64,000 bases of DNA from contig NZ_JAODNW010000022.1 of the NCBI RefSeq assembly GCF_025398255.1, positions 44,797-108,796 of the forward strand, written 5' to 3'. The DNA comes from Chelativorans intermedius (GTDB lineage: Bacteria; Pseudomonadota; Alphaproteobacteria; Rhizobiales; Rhizobiaceae). Position numbers and translations under genes: made by a program. Below, piece by piece: positions 29,096 through 37,514 of this stretch. Below the pieces are notes generated by a model. It did not search any database. It had not been told where the DNA came from and worked only from the letters and a program-made list of their open reading frames with translations. Numbering within the stretch: position 1 is the stretch's first letter; each line of letters begins with the position of its first letter.

Positions 29096-29686
29096 CTACA
29101 TCATTCCCATCGGCGCGGGGACGAGCAGCATGTCCGCCTTGTCCTTCTGCGCCGCGTCAAGGGCCGCGTAGAAAGGCGCCAGCGCTGCATTCAGGCGGCG
29201 CAAGGATTCCAGGCGGGCGGATAATACCGTTACCTGTGCTTCGATCCTTTCCGGTGCCGTCGAGCCTTCTGGCCCCATCGGCATACCACCGCCCTGCATC
29301 CCGGACATTGTCTCGCCGGCGACCCCCGCATTTGCACGGATGGCTTCGGCAAGCGCATCCCAAAGCGCCTGCTGCGCGTCCGTCACCTTCAGTTCCGTCC
29401 GCAGAAAGGCTATGCGCCCTTCTACATGCTCGGGCGACATCATCCGGTCCATCATGCCGCCGCCGGTCATGCCCGACATCATCCCAGCATGGCGCTCCAT
29501 CATTTCCTGCATCATCTTCATCATGTCGCCGCCCATCATGCCTCCTGGCATGGCGGCCTGCGCCTCTGGAGCGGGGCTTGCCGCCGGAGCCTCCGTGGTC
29601 TCCGGATGGTGTGCCTCTTCGGCGAGGGCTGGCACTGTGGAAAGCAGCAGAGCTGCGGCAAAGGCGTTTTTTGCAATCGTGTACAT
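29096..29686 (-). CDS. Spy/CpxP-like (LTXXQ) periplasmic protein, Met-rich
   Basis: From ATG 29686 this is a 196-residue protein with a signal peptide (AFAAALLLSTVPALAEEA), a Met/Gly-rich segment (MPGGMMGGDMMKMMQEMMER at about 47-66), and a helical region containing ELKVTDAQQALWDALAEAIR, the Spy/LTXXQ-type motif. It ends MLLVPAPMGMM. Spy-like proteins are ATP-independent periplasmic chaperones; the Met-rich parts suggest Cu(I) binding. The longer frame to 29797 lacks a sensible signal and is rejected. It lies between the beta-propeller and DUF411 genes. Confidence 0.78.
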   Translation of the reverse strand: MYTIAKNAFAAALLLSTVPALAEEAHHPETTEAPAASPAPEAQAAMPGGMMGGDMMKMMQEMMERHAGMMSGMTGGGMMDRMMSPEHVEGRIAFLRTELKVTDAQQALWDALAEAIRANAGVAGETMSGMQGGGMPMGPEGSTAPERIEAQVTVLSARLESLRRLNAALAPFYAALDAAQKDKADMLLVPAPMGMM

Positions 29687-29750
29687 GGCTGTACTCCATT
29701 GAGGTTGGGAGATGAGCCCTGGGCGGCGCGGGTGCCGCCCTGGGCATGGT

Positions 29751-29933
29751 TCATTGCGCCTGGAAAGTGATTCCATTCGGCCCCGTGCCGACGGCATGGG
29801 TGCGGACGACGGACTGGGTGGCGACGGAAATCTCGGAAACAGTGCCGTCGAGGATGTTGGTGACGAAGACGTACAGACCGTCGTCGCTCACGGTTACGCC
29901 GTGCGCACCCTTTCCGGTCCGGATCGTCTTCAT
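29751..29933 (-). pseudogene. C-terminal blade of YVTN beta-propeller protein, separated by frameshift
   Basis: This 60-residue frame (KTIRTGKGAHGVTVSDDGLY then VFVTNILDGTVSEIS) is one more YVTN blade. It continues directly from the last blade of the frame ending at 29930. The ATG sits inside the stop of the longer frame (ATGA), so re-initiation is possible, but the blade repeat would normally be fused. I read it as the displaced C-terminus of the same gene after a single indel near 29935. A sequencing error is an alternative. Confidence 0.6.
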
Positions 29934-30901
29934 GACAGCCCGCCTACCACGTCGATAACGGAAACCGTTTCGTCCGGCTCGGCTTCCGTGCCCTGGTTGG
30001 CCACGTAGACGAACCGCCCGTCAGGAGTCGCGTGCACCTGGATCGGGGAACTCCCGACAACTATGCGGGCCGTGACCTGCCGCGTCGCCGTATCGATGAT
30101 GGCCAACTTGTTCTCATCCCTAAGGGAAACATAGACCTGCTTTCCGTCCGGCGTGAATCCGACCTGAACCGGAGTCTCGCCGACCTCGATCCTGTCGATC
30201 TCCTCGAGGGAGGCGGCATCGATCACGGAAACGGTTCCGCCTTCGACGTTCGCGACATAGATCGTGCCGCCGTCGGGGCTCATCCGCAGGCCGTGCGGAT
30301 ATTCGCCGGTAGCGATTTCCTTGATGACCTCGCCCCTCGCCAAATCGACAACGGATACGGTATCGTCGCCGGAATTGGTGACGAACGCGCGTTCGCCCAC
30401 AGGGTCCGCAATCACGTGGGCGGGATGCGAGTTGACTTCGACCGACGCCACAGGACCGGTGGCAATCCTCCCCGCCTCCATCACGATCAGCACGCCGCCC
30501 GCTTCTGCGTTTCCATGGCCTCCACCTCCATGGGAGTCGGTCCCGTGGGTGTCGTCAGCTTCGGCGTGCCCACGGTCCGTCTCCGCCCGCATAGGCGTAC
30601 CGACCGCAAGAACCATGTTCTTTCCAGAAACGAACCGCACGTTGTGCGGCGTTGCGCCAACCGGAAAGGTGTCGACCTTCGCCGAGGCGAGGTCGATGCG
30701 GCTGACAGAATTCCCATGCTCGTCGGCCGTGTAGACAACGCCGACTGTCGCAGTTTCTGCACGCGCCTGTACGGCGGCGCCGACCAGCAGCGCGATCGCC
30801 GGAATGGTGAACAAGGCCAGAGCCAGAGCCCGCTGCCGGGTGGAACACTGCAAGGCGACTGCTACCGCCGACCTCCGGCGTATCGGATGGATATTCCTCA
30901 T
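29930..30901 (-). CDS. YVTN-family beta-propeller protein (exported)
   Basis: This 323-residue protein has a signal-type N-terminus (ALALALFTIPAIALLVGAAV), then repeats of the YVTN blade motif: RAFVTNSGDDTVSVVDL, TIYVANVEGGTVSVIDA, QVYVSLRDENKLAIID and FVYVANQGTEAEPDET. A His-rich insertion (DDTHGTDSHGGGGHGNAE) lies near residues 115-135. Propellers of this kind sit in the periplasm and bind partners or metals. It follows the multicopper oxidase by 15 bases. The last blade is in another frame downstream, so the product is either truncated or finished by re-initiation. Confidence 0.75.
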   Translation of the reverse strand: MRNIHPIRRRSAVAVALQCSTRQRALALALFTIPAIALLVGAAVQARAETATVGVVYTADEHGNSVSRIDLASAKVDTFPVGATPHNVRFVSGKNMVLAVGTPMRAETDRGHAEADDTHGTDSHGGGGHGNAEAGGVLIVMEAGRIATGPVASVEVNSHPAHVIADPVGERAFVTNSGDDTVSVVDLARGEVIKEIATGEYPHGLRMSPDGGTIYVANVEGGTVSVIDAASLEEIDRIEVGETPVQVGFTPDGKQVYVSLRDENKLAIIDTATRQVTARIVVGSSPIQVHATPDGRFVYVANQGTEAEPDETVSVIDVVGGLS

Positions 30902-30916
30902 CTTTTTCTCCTGAAC

Positions 30917-32335
30917 TCAGTCGACATACTCGACGACGGTCATCATGCCGGCCGCCATGTGGTAGAGGTGGTGGCAGTGGAAGGCCCATTCTCCGGGATT
31001 GTCCGCGTCGAAGGCGATCCTCACCGCACGGTGAGGCGGCACCCAGACCGTGTCGCGCTTTGCGCCCGCAATCCTCTGGCCGTCGATCTCCACGACCTGG
31101 AAGTGGTGCCCGTGAAGGTGCATTGGATGGCCCATCATGCTGTCGTTGCGCATGAGCACCTCGACCCGTTCCCCGTGTCCCACCTCGATGACGTCGTGCG
31201 ATCCCCAGGCGCGGCCGTTCAACGTCCAGCTATAACCGGCCATCGAGCCGCCGAGGATGACAGCCTTGCTGCGGGCGCTCTCCTGAGGAATGAGAGGAGC
31301 CGTCGCGCGCAGCTTCGCCTCGAACGCCAGATCGAGCACTTCAGTCGCAATGTCGGCGGTCTGGGCGAGGCGTCGGACCGCGCCTTTCGCCGTGGCAAGG
31401 ACGAAGCCGGTTCGCTCGACCGTGCCCTCCCGCAAAGCGAGGATCGGCCACGCCCCTTCCTCGTCCGGGATGCGAAGGCGGATGTCGATGCGCTGGCCCA
31501 TGCCGATTGGTAAGCGCCGGCCCTTCACCGGATCGACCGGATTGCCGTCCACGGCGATGGCTTCGCCTTCCAGGCTTCCGGTGTCGATCCAGAAGGCAGT
31601 GGCCGTCGCGCCGTTGATCAGCCGCAGCCTGACTGTTCCGTTTCGCTCGACGCGGAACACCTCCGGGTCGTCAAGCGTGCGGTCGTTTGCGAGATAGGCG
31701 TCGTATTCGATATCGTTCACGTCCGTGGCCATACCCGACATCTGGGGCATGCCATGGCCCATGCCGTGACCGCCCATGCCGGTAGTTCCCGTCAGCCCGG
31801 CGAACAGTTCCTCAGGCGTCTTGAAACTGAAATCGTGGAAGAGGACGACGACCGGCTGCTCATCCAGCGCGGCTTCCGCCGGGTCGTTGACGATCAGCGG
31901 CGCCGCAAGCAATTGCTGCTCCTGCAGCGTGTGGGCGTGCATCCAGTGCGTGCCCGGCGTCGCGAGCGGGAAGCGGTAGTCGTAGGCCGCGCCAGGCTTA
32001 AGCAGCGGCTGGGGCAAGTCGGGCACGCCGTCCTGCCCGTATGGCGGCGTCAGTCCGTGCCAATGGATCAGAGTCGGCTGATCGAGGGCGTTCTCCAAGC
32101 GGACAGCGAAGTCCCCACCGGCGTCGACCATGAGGCCACGTGTTCCGTCGGACTGCTGGAGGCCCATGACGGTTGCAGCGCGACCGCCGACCTCGATGAC
32201 ACGGCTCTGCGCGCGAAGTGTGACGGGGGACTGCGCGAACGCGTTGCCCCCGCCCGGAACGAGCGATGGGATGACGCCGGCCGCAAGGACTGCGCCGGTT
32301 GATGCCAGGAACTGGCGGCGTGAAATGATCTGCAT
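30917..32335 (-). CDS. Multicopper oxidase (CopA/CueO-like), Tat-exported
   Basis: This 472-residue protein starts MQIISRRQFLASTGAVLAAG, a twin-arginine signal. It carries all four copper motifs: HWHG at 91-94, HWMHAHT at 130-136, HPMHLHGHHF, and the HCHHLYHMAAGMM C-terminal type-1 site with Met ligand. A Met/His loop (GMGGHGMGHGMPQM) near residue 200 resembles the Cu(I)-binding loop of CueO. It probably oxidises Cu(I) in the periplasm. The longer frame to 32551 is rejected. It follows a small Cys-rich exported protein by 71 bases and precedes the propeller gene. Confidence 0.9.
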   Translation of the reverse strand: MQIISRRQFLASTGAVLAAGVIPSLVPGGGNAFAQSPVTLRAQSRVIEVGGRAATVMGLQQSDGTRGLMVDAGGDFAVRLENALDQPTLIHWHGLTPPYGQDGVPDLPQPLLKPGAAYDYRFPLATPGTHWMHAHTLQEQQLLAAPLIVNDPAEAALDEQPVVVLFHDFSFKTPEELFAGLTGTTGMGGHGMGHGMPQMSGMATDVNDIEYDAYLANDRTLDDPEVFRVERNGTVRLRLINGATATAFWIDTGSLEGEAIAVDGNPVDPVKGRRLPIGMGQRIDIRLRIPDEEGAWPILALREGTVERTGFVLATAKGAVRRLAQTADIATEVLDLAFEAKLRATAPLIPQESARSKAVILGGSMAGYSWTLNGRAWGSHDVIEVGHGERVEVLMRNDSMMGHPMHLHGHHFQVVEIDGQRIAGAKRDTVWVPPHRAVRIAFDADNPGEWAFHCHHLYHMAAGMMTVVEYVD

Positions 32336-32406
32336 CTGTGACTCTCTGGTTCGTTGGCCGACATGGCCGTTGGCGACGAAGCACGCGAACCGGAAGAGCC
32401 GCGCGC

Positions 32407-32805
32407 TCAGGCGTGCGCGGAGAGCCTTGGGGGACGGAACTGCATATCCGGGCTGTTCCCCCGGAATGCCGAAGATGGAAGAATGATGTGCTGCGGCGCC
32501 CGTTCTGGCGCGTGAAACGCATTTGCGGAAACCAGAACACCTGCTCCGCAACCCGTTGACATGACACAGCAGCCGTCCCGCTCAGCCGAAGGCCCGTGAC
32601 CTTCGCACGGAGGTTCGTCGGCCTGTGCCGTCACCGCGATGTGAACGTCGCCGGCGGGCTCAAAGGCACTTCCATGTGAGTTCGCAAAGAACGACGCCGA
32701 AAGCGCCATGACAAGCGCCACAAGAAAGAGTAGCCGGAGAGGCGCATGCAGCCAGCAACGCACCCGTGAGGCGGCGGCATATCGCCTTGCTGGCTGCGTT
32801 CTCAC
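32407..32805 (-). CDS. Small exported Cys-rich protein (type 2 of a pair)
   Basis: This 132-residue protein has a hydrophobic signal (RLLFLVALVMALSASFFANS) and a secreted part with CEGH, a CCVMSTGCGAG cluster and a C-terminal QFRPPR motif. The layout matches the protein at 23872-24249 (C-x-GH, Cys cluster, FRPPR). It is first in the operon with the multicopper oxidase, which points to copper binding or delivery. A weak FNR/FixK-like site lies upstream. I do not know a named family for it. Confidence 0.6.
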   Translation of the reverse strand: MRTQPARRYAAASRVRCWLHAPLRLLFLVALVMALSASFFANSHGSAFEPAGDVHIAVTAQADEPPCEGHGPSAERDGCCVMSTGCGAGVLVSANAFHAPERAPQHIILPSSAFRGNSPDMQFRPPRLSAHA

Positions 32806-32872
32806 CCTTGCTGCTCCTCTTTTCGAGAATAAAACCGGTTTGCATCATTAGCCGACAAGTCGCGGCGGGAAT

Positions 32873-32886
32873 TTGTCCTGGATCAA
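32873..32886. promoter_or_regulatory. Degenerate FNR/FixK-like site
   Basis: TTGTCCTGGATCAA keeps the right half (ATCAA) and three bases of the left half of TTGAT-N4-ATCAA. Its centre is 74.5 bases before the ATG at 32805, close to the 71.5-base spacing seen for the sites at 24281 and 34785. It may control the multicopper-oxidase operon. Confidence 0.4.
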
Positions 32887-32898
32887 ACCAAAGTTCGC

Positions 32899-33220
32899 TC
32901 ATGCGGCCTTGCAGTAGAAACGCAGCAGCTGTGCGTCGATTGCCACGATAATGGTACTTTTTGACATCAAAACGGCGCCGACCGCCGGCCTCATAAGAAA
33001 GCCGGTGCCGAATGTGATGCCGGCGGCCATCGGTATCGCAATCGCGTTGTAGCCGGTTTCCCAGATCAGGTTTTGTGCCATCTTGCGGTACGTCGCGCGG
33101 GTCGCTGCGCACCAAGACAACATCGGCCGATCTGACGGCCACGTCGGTACCTGCGCCGATTTCCACGCCAAGGTAGGGCTCCCCCAGCGTCGGCGCATCC
33201 TCACGTTATCGCCTTTCCCT
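32899..33220 (-). pseudogene. CopB-type P-ATPase C-terminal remnant
   Basis: Two frames together give the end of a heavy-metal ATPase. One reads [20 protein letters not shown], preceded by a DAPTL hinge fragment. The other reads TYRKMAQNLIWETGYNAIAI and PAVGAVLMSKSTIIVAIDAQ to the stop at 32899. These match the last 100 residues of the intact CopB at 17368-19440. The frame shifts at about 33085 and again near 33200, and the catalytic domain is absent. It is a dead fragment, probably left by recombination. Confidence 0.75.
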
Positions 33221-33273
33221 GATGGGCGATCTGGCAGGGCTGACGATCATGAGAGGCCGAACCGATATCGGGC

Positions 33274-33287
33274 ATGATCTGCATCAA
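33274..33287. promoter_or_regulatory. FNR/FixK-like site
   Basis: ATGATCTGCATCAA has one mismatch to TTGAT-N4-ATCAA. It lies between the dead ATPase fragment and the small membrane protein at 33448, about 167 bases before that start. The orientation of control is not certain. Confidence 0.45.
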
Positions 33288-33447
33288 TGAATGCCGAAAC
33301 TCATCTCGCATAGACTATTAGGTGCAAGCTTTGGTGATCGCATCACCGACGAAGGGAAATCGGCAAAAGGTTGGCTGCGGCGAGGTTCATTCACGAGATG
33401 GGAGCGGTGGTATACGAGACAGCCGCAACAACAGGGAGCAAACATCG

Positions 33448-33558
33448 ATGATGGACGGATTTGGAGGCATGTGGTTCGGCGGTGGGATCGGAATGGTTCT
33501 GATCCTTTTGCTGGTGATCCTGGCGATTGTCGCACTTGTCAAATACCTGCGCAGCTAA
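33448..33558 (+). CDS. Small single-pass membrane protein, 36 aa
   Basis: An ATG at 33448 with an AGGGAGC site eight bases upstream starts MMDGFGGMWFGGGIGMVLIL and ends ALVKYLRS. It is a glycine-rich N-terminus followed by one strongly hydrophobic helix and a short basic tail. A frameshifted copy with the same ends (MMTGYG..., ALVKYLQ) lies at 37515-37609, so this is a real gene family rather than a chance frame. It is followed after 16 bases by the saccharopine-dehydrogenase-like gene. Function is unknown. Confidence 0.65.
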   Translation: MMDGFGGMWFGGGIGMVLILLLVILAIVALVKYLRS

Positions 33559-33574
33559 GTGCCGCGGAGGCGTT

Positions 33575-34648
33575 GTGTCCCGCTCAGGTGAAATCTGGCT
33601 GCTCGGCGGCTATGGCGATGTGGGCGTCAGGACGGCACGTAGGCTTAGCGACATGCAGGATCGGCCGATCGTTCTCGCCGGCCGCAGCGGGCGCGAGGCT
33701 GAAGCCGCCGCAAGTCAGCTTGGCCGGGACGTGAGTGGAGCGGCTGTCGACGCAACTGATCCCGCGGCACACGGGGCGGTTGCCGATGCGGCCGCTGTGA
33801 TCAATCTCACAGAAAGCACACCGCACGCGCTTGCCGCGGCTGTCGTCAAGGCAGGCGGGGTCTTTCTCGATACCTCTGCGTCCCCGGGCTATCTGAAAGG
33901 GCTGGAGGCGCATCTTTCCGGACGCGGAATGCCGGGGCTCGCAGTGCTGAGCGTGGGATTGTCGCCAGGGCTGACCAACATCATGGCCGCAAGGCTGAAG
34001 TCGGAGTGTCCCGACATCGAGGCAATCGATCTTTGCCTCGAAATTGGCCTTGGGCAACATCACGGGCGGGCGGCGACCGTATGGTTTCTCGAAAACGCCG
34101 GCGGGCGCTATCCCTATATCTCGGACGGATCGGTCGTCGAGGCGAGGCCTGGTCAGCTGAGAAGGCGTTTCGACGTGGGCGGCAAGGCAGGCGGCGTGTT
34201 GGCGCTCGGCTACGGCTTCAGCGATCAAATGACCATTGGCGAAAGTCTGCGCCTGCGAACATCGAGAAGCTTCGTTGCGCTGGACCCACCCTGGATGACG
34301 CGAGTGCTGTCATTGCTGTTGAGACTCCAGTTGGGTGAGATCATTTCAGGAAATGCCGACGCGCTGGCGAGGTCGATGCTGAAGGGACCAGCATTGGGCA
34401 AGGTGGGGACGCGTGTCGTTGGCGAAGGGTTTGACCGGTCGGGAAATCTGCGGGGCCGGATCGAGCTGGCATCTGGTGACCAGGCGGAAATCACGGCATT
34501 GATGGCAGCGGTCACTACCTTGTCAGCGCTCGATTCCACGCTTGGCGGGGTCATTCATTCAGACGCGATTGTGACCTTTGATGAGGTAGCTCGCCTTCTC
34601 ACGGCTAATCTTCCCGAAACTAGGATGGTGGCGAGCTTCGACACGTGA
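33575..34648 (+). CDS. Saccharopine dehydrogenase-like NAD(P)-binding protein
   Basis: From a GTG at 33575 with a GGAGG site six bases upstream this is a 357-residue protein. It starts with a Rossmann motif (LLGGYGDVGVRTARRL), followed by VLAGRSGREAEAAA and a VINLTESTPHALAAAVVKAG segment, as in saccharopine reductase-like proteins. The C-terminal half is an alpha/beta dimerisation domain with GLSPGLTNIMAAR. The substrate is unknown. An ATG 48 bases upstream overlaps the small membrane gene and lacks a ribosome site. Confidence 0.72.
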   Translation: MSRSGEIWLLGGYGDVGVRTARRLSDMQDRPIVLAGRSGREAEAAASQLGRDVSGAAVDATDPAAHGAVADAAAVINLTESTPHALAAAVVKAGGVFLDTSASPGYLKGLEAHLSGRGMPGLAVLSVGLSPGLTNIMAARLKSECPDIEAIDLCLEIGLGQHHGRAATVWFLENAGGRYPYISDGSVVEARPGQLRRRFDVGGKAGGVLALGYGFSDQMTIGESLRLRTSRSFVALDPPWMTRVLSLLLRLQLGEIISGNADALARSMLKGPALGKVGTRVVGEGFDRSGNLRGRIELASGDQAEITALMAAVTTLSALDSTLGGVIHSDAIVTFDEVARLLTANLPETRMVASFDT

Positions 34649-34784
34649 GGTCTCCTCCCGGCGCGGCAGTTCGCGGGGCACAAAGCGGAGCGGGGGATTT
34701 CAGGTCAGCTTCGGCGACTGCATTCCGGTGGCCGGGGTTCCGGACATCTGCTTGGTATTCCTGCCCGACATGTGGTTCGGCCTT

Positions 34785-34798
34785 TTGACACCGATCAA
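34785..34798. promoter_or_regulatory. FNR/FixK-like site upstream of Spy-like gene
   Basis: TTGACACCGATCAA has one mismatch to TTGAT-N4-ATCAA. Its centre is 71.5 bases before the ATG at 34863, the same distance as between the perfect box at 24281 and the ATG at 24216. Both fit an activator at -41.5 with a leader of about 30 bases. Confidence 0.6.
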
Positions 34799-34862
34799 TG
34801 CCACAACAGGACGGCCTGTCCATCATATGGGCAAAATAGGTCATGCTCGGATGGAGGCTCAC

Positions 34863-35375
34863 ATGCCGAACTGGAAGAAAATGATCGCGGCAGGCGCCCT
34901 GGTTTTGGCGATGGCAGGGCCGGTGCTCGCCGACAGCAATGGCTGGTGGGAGCACAGGTCCGGCTTGGGCATGGACCGTATGATGGGTGGCTGGGGAGCA
35001 GGCGGCCCGATGATGGGTTACCACGGTGGCGACTACATGCTCGACCGCATCGATGGCCGGCTGGCTTTCCTCGAGACCGAACTCAAAATCTCCGAAGAGC
35101 AGGTTCCTGCCTGGAAGGAGCTGTCCGATGTAATCCGTGCGACGGCTGAAACCCACAATGACGCCATGGAAACGATGATCGAAACCGTCCATGATGACGA
35201 TTTCTGGACCCGGCCGCTGCCGGAGAGGCTGGCCTTCCAGCAGGCGCACATGGAAGCGCGCCTTGAGGAAATCAAGGCCACCAGCCAGGCCGTCGAAAAG
35301 TTCTACGCAATCCTTAACGCCGACCAGCAAAAGGTCGCCGACGAGATCGTTCTGCGACCATGGGCATGGGCATGA
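34863..35375 (+). CDS. Spy/CpxP-like (LTXXQ) periplasmic protein with lost Met-rich tail
   Basis: From ATG 34863, with GGAGG five bases before, this 170-residue protein has a signal peptide (MIAAGALVLAMAGPVLADS), a Met/Gly segment (MDRMMGGWGAGGPMMGYHGG) and a helical Spy-like domain (RLAFLETELKISEEQVPAWK, then AILNADQQKVADEIV). The frame ends RPWAWA at 35375. The next frame from the same point gives PMGMGMMMSPWGSGPGMMMR to a stop at about 35419, so a one-base loss seems to have removed a Met-rich copper-binding tail. Confidence 0.75.
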   Translation: MPNWKKMIAAGALVLAMAGPVLADSNGWWEHRSGLGMDRMMGGWGAGGPMMGYHGGDYMLDRIDGRLAFLETELKISEEQVPAWKELSDVIRATAETHNDAMETMIETVHDDDFWTRPLPERLAFQQAHMEARLEEIKATSQAVEKFYAILNADQQKVADEIVLRPWAWA

Positions 35376-35463
35376 TGATGAGCCCGTGGGGCAGCGGACC
35401 GGGAATGATGATGCGGTAGGCTCTCGAGCGCACGGCGCCAAGGCGAATGGACGCTCGGTTGCG

Positions 35464-36225
35464 ATGAACAATCAGCAAACACCCGGAATTGGCCCGATAT
35501 GGCGATTGATCCGCGGCGTCTTGAGCCATCTCCTGTCGCGGGCGGCTCACCGTGTTCTGACGAACTACACACTCGTCGATGCGCGGGGTGAGAGGTTTCG
35601 CTGGCTTGAACCGGAGATCATCCGATTTGTGCAGGCCATGGAAACGGAGGCGGAAGTGCTTCGCCCCGGCGCGCGTCTGGATACGCTCCCGAGCCGCGGC
35701 AATCGGCTTATGGTGGAACTGGCGGTCTACACAGCCGCATGCGACCGAACTCTGCGCCATATGGGAATAGACCCGGCCTGCGCCCGTCAGACGGTGGCCG
35801 ATCTCGGCTGGGATGTCTATCGCCGCTTGCTGGCGGTCACATCGCTTCCGGCTCGCCTGATCACCCGCGATCCGGGTCGCCGCCTGCGGTGGACGATCCG
35901 AATGCTGCTACGCTTTCCCTTCAACGCTCCGGGTGCGCCCGGCTATGCCGTGGAAAGTCGCGTGGAGGGCGACGACATTCTCACCCATTTCACCCACTGC
36001 CCGCCACAAACCTATGTTCGCCGCCTCAGTGAAGAGACAGGCGATGCCGACGCGCTGGAATCGTTCCGGCAAAGCTGGTGTCTGTACGACTGGCCGGGCG
36101 CGGATCTCATCGCGGGCGACAACCTGCGCGGGCATTATCATCGCCCGCATACGTTATCACACGGCGATTCAGTGTGCGATATGTGCTGGGTGGCGCATGC
36201 TTCAAGACGCCGTGCGCTACATTGA
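35464..36225 (+). CDS. L-2-amino-thiazoline-4-carboxylate hydrolase family protein
   Basis: This 253-residue soluble protein begins MNNQQTPGIGPIWRLIRGVL. The C-terminal part has THCPPQTYVRRLSEE, then SWCLYDWPGADLIAGDNLRG and HYHRPHTLSHGDSVCDMCW, a layout I associate with the ATC-hydrolase family (PF14196), where a late GD.CDF.W-type motif is conserved. Founding members open a thiazoline ring on the way to L-cysteine; most members are untested. Spacing from the Spy-like gene is 88 bases. The assignment rests on the C-terminal motif only. Confidence 0.55.
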   Translation: MNNQQTPGIGPIWRLIRGVLSHLLSRAAHRVLTNYTLVDARGERFRWLEPEIIRFVQAMETEAEVLRPGARLDTLPSRGNRLMVELAVYTAACDRTLRHMGIDPACARQTVADLGWDVYRRLLAVTSLPARLITRDPGRRLRWTIRMLLRFPFNAPGAPGYAVESRVEGDDILTHFTHCPPQTYVRRLSEETGDADALESFRQSWCLYDWPGADLIAGDNLRGHYHRPHTLSHGDSVCDMCWVAHASRRRALH

Positions 36226-36674
36226 ACCCGGTCGAACCGAAGGTTCCTTGCGCTGATCCGTCGAGCGGGACAGGAAGGCCAGAAATTGCTGGGCTGCCCA
36301 GTTCCTTGCCCAGCAGTTGGCTCGGCTGGCTTCTCTCGCTCCGGTCAATAGGATAGCGAGCACCGAGGGCGGCAAAGTGCCGCTTCAGCGCAGCTCCGCA
36401 GCAGCGCGACAACGCGTTCTTCTGGCAATGGTCCAACGAAAGGGGCCTGGCGTCCAACGGCCCCGAGAAGATCGGATACGGCGCCTTGGAAAACTCTCAT
36501 CAGACCCATCATTTTGGGCGCGTTTGCCCGGCGCAAGTGGCAGGGAGCTGACCGCATTCGCCGTCGTGATCGCCGCCGGAGCGTGGCTGTGGGTCGGGTG
36601 GCAAGGCATACAATAGCCGGAACTATGCCAACTGCTGCGAGTTGATACGGAAGATCGTTGGCAGGAGCGCGAGC
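36226..36674. other. Intergenic stretch without a recognised gene
   Basis: Several short frames exist on both strands, but none has protein-like composition, a good start signal and family resemblance together. A plus-strand frame ending at 36616 finishes with a hydrophobic run ([19 protein letters not shown]) and could be the tail of a lost membrane protein. No repeat, tRNA or terminator with a T-tract is evident. Confidence 0.4.
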
Positions 36675-37241
36675 ATGGAGCAGCAGACGCAGAAGCATCA
36701 AACGACGCACATGAGCTGGGGAAAGCTGGGTGCAATGATCGCCACGTCAACGCTCATCATGTTTTTCCTGATGTACCAGCTGGTCTATTCCTTCGAACAT
36801 GTGACGTTTAGCGTAAACAGGCTGGTTGCGTCGCTCGTGATGGGGTGCTTGATGGCGATCGTAATGCTCGGCTTCATGTGGTCCATGTACAAAGGTATTG
36901 GGACCAAGATCGCAGTCGTCGTATTAGCTGCGCTGGCGGGCAGCGGTCTTTTCTACATCAATAGAAGCCAGTCCCTCATTGGTGACGTGAATTTCATGCG
37001 GTCAATGATTCCGCATCATTCAATCGCCATAAATAACGCTCGCAAGGCGAGCATCAGTGATCCGCGTGTGCGGGAGCTTGCCGATGAGATTATCGAGTCA
37101 CAAGTTCGCGAGATCACAGAAATGCAGCTACTGATCGACGATATAGAACGCAACGGCGAGCGGGGCGGTCGTGAACTGCCCGCCCGTTCAGCCCAGGTCA
37201 CACCTGAAATGGAAGCGCAAGCCCGGGAAGCGTTAAATTAG
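36675..37241 (+). CDS. DUF305 membrane-anchored protein
   Basis: From ATG 36675, with an AGGAGC site upstream, this 188-residue protein has a hydrophilic start ([18 protein letters not shown]), three membrane segments, and a C-terminal DUF305 part with [19 protein letters not shown] and an [14 protein letters not shown] helix. DUF305 proteins have a ferritin-like helical fold and a conserved MIPHH motif, and are common near copper genes. It ends in a charged tail. The longer start at 36642 has no better signal. Confidence 0.8.
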   Translation: MEQQTQKHQTTHMSWGKLGAMIATSTLIMFFLMYQLVYSFEHVTFSVNRLVASLVMGCLMAIVMLGFMWSMYKGIGTKIAVVVLAALAGSGLFYINRSQSLIGDVNFMRSMIPHHSIAINNARKASISDPRVRELADEIIESQVREITEMQLLIDDIERNGERGGRELPARSAQVTPEMEAQAREALN

Positions 37242-37514
37242 GGCAACAGCTAGACCGAGTGCCCGTCATTGGGACTAAGAACCGGTGCACCCTCGACGCT
37301 GCATGGACCTTGTCTGGAATTGAGAGCAATTAAGTTGGTGTGTCTTACAAGGTCGATCAGACTGGTTGTGCTCGTGTGCTGTCGGCTCTCGCTGAACAAC
37401 AGCGAAGGTAGAGAATTCGCGACGGCCGTATCGGTGCTGGCAGCAACGGACCCTCCGACAGAACCCACCAAGCCAGGTTCCGTCGTTTGGGGTCCTAGAT
37501 TTCAGGAGGCTGCA

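Noticed and set aside
30032..31513. 493-residue plus-strand frame
   Set aside because: Antisense to the propeller and multicopper oxidase genes.
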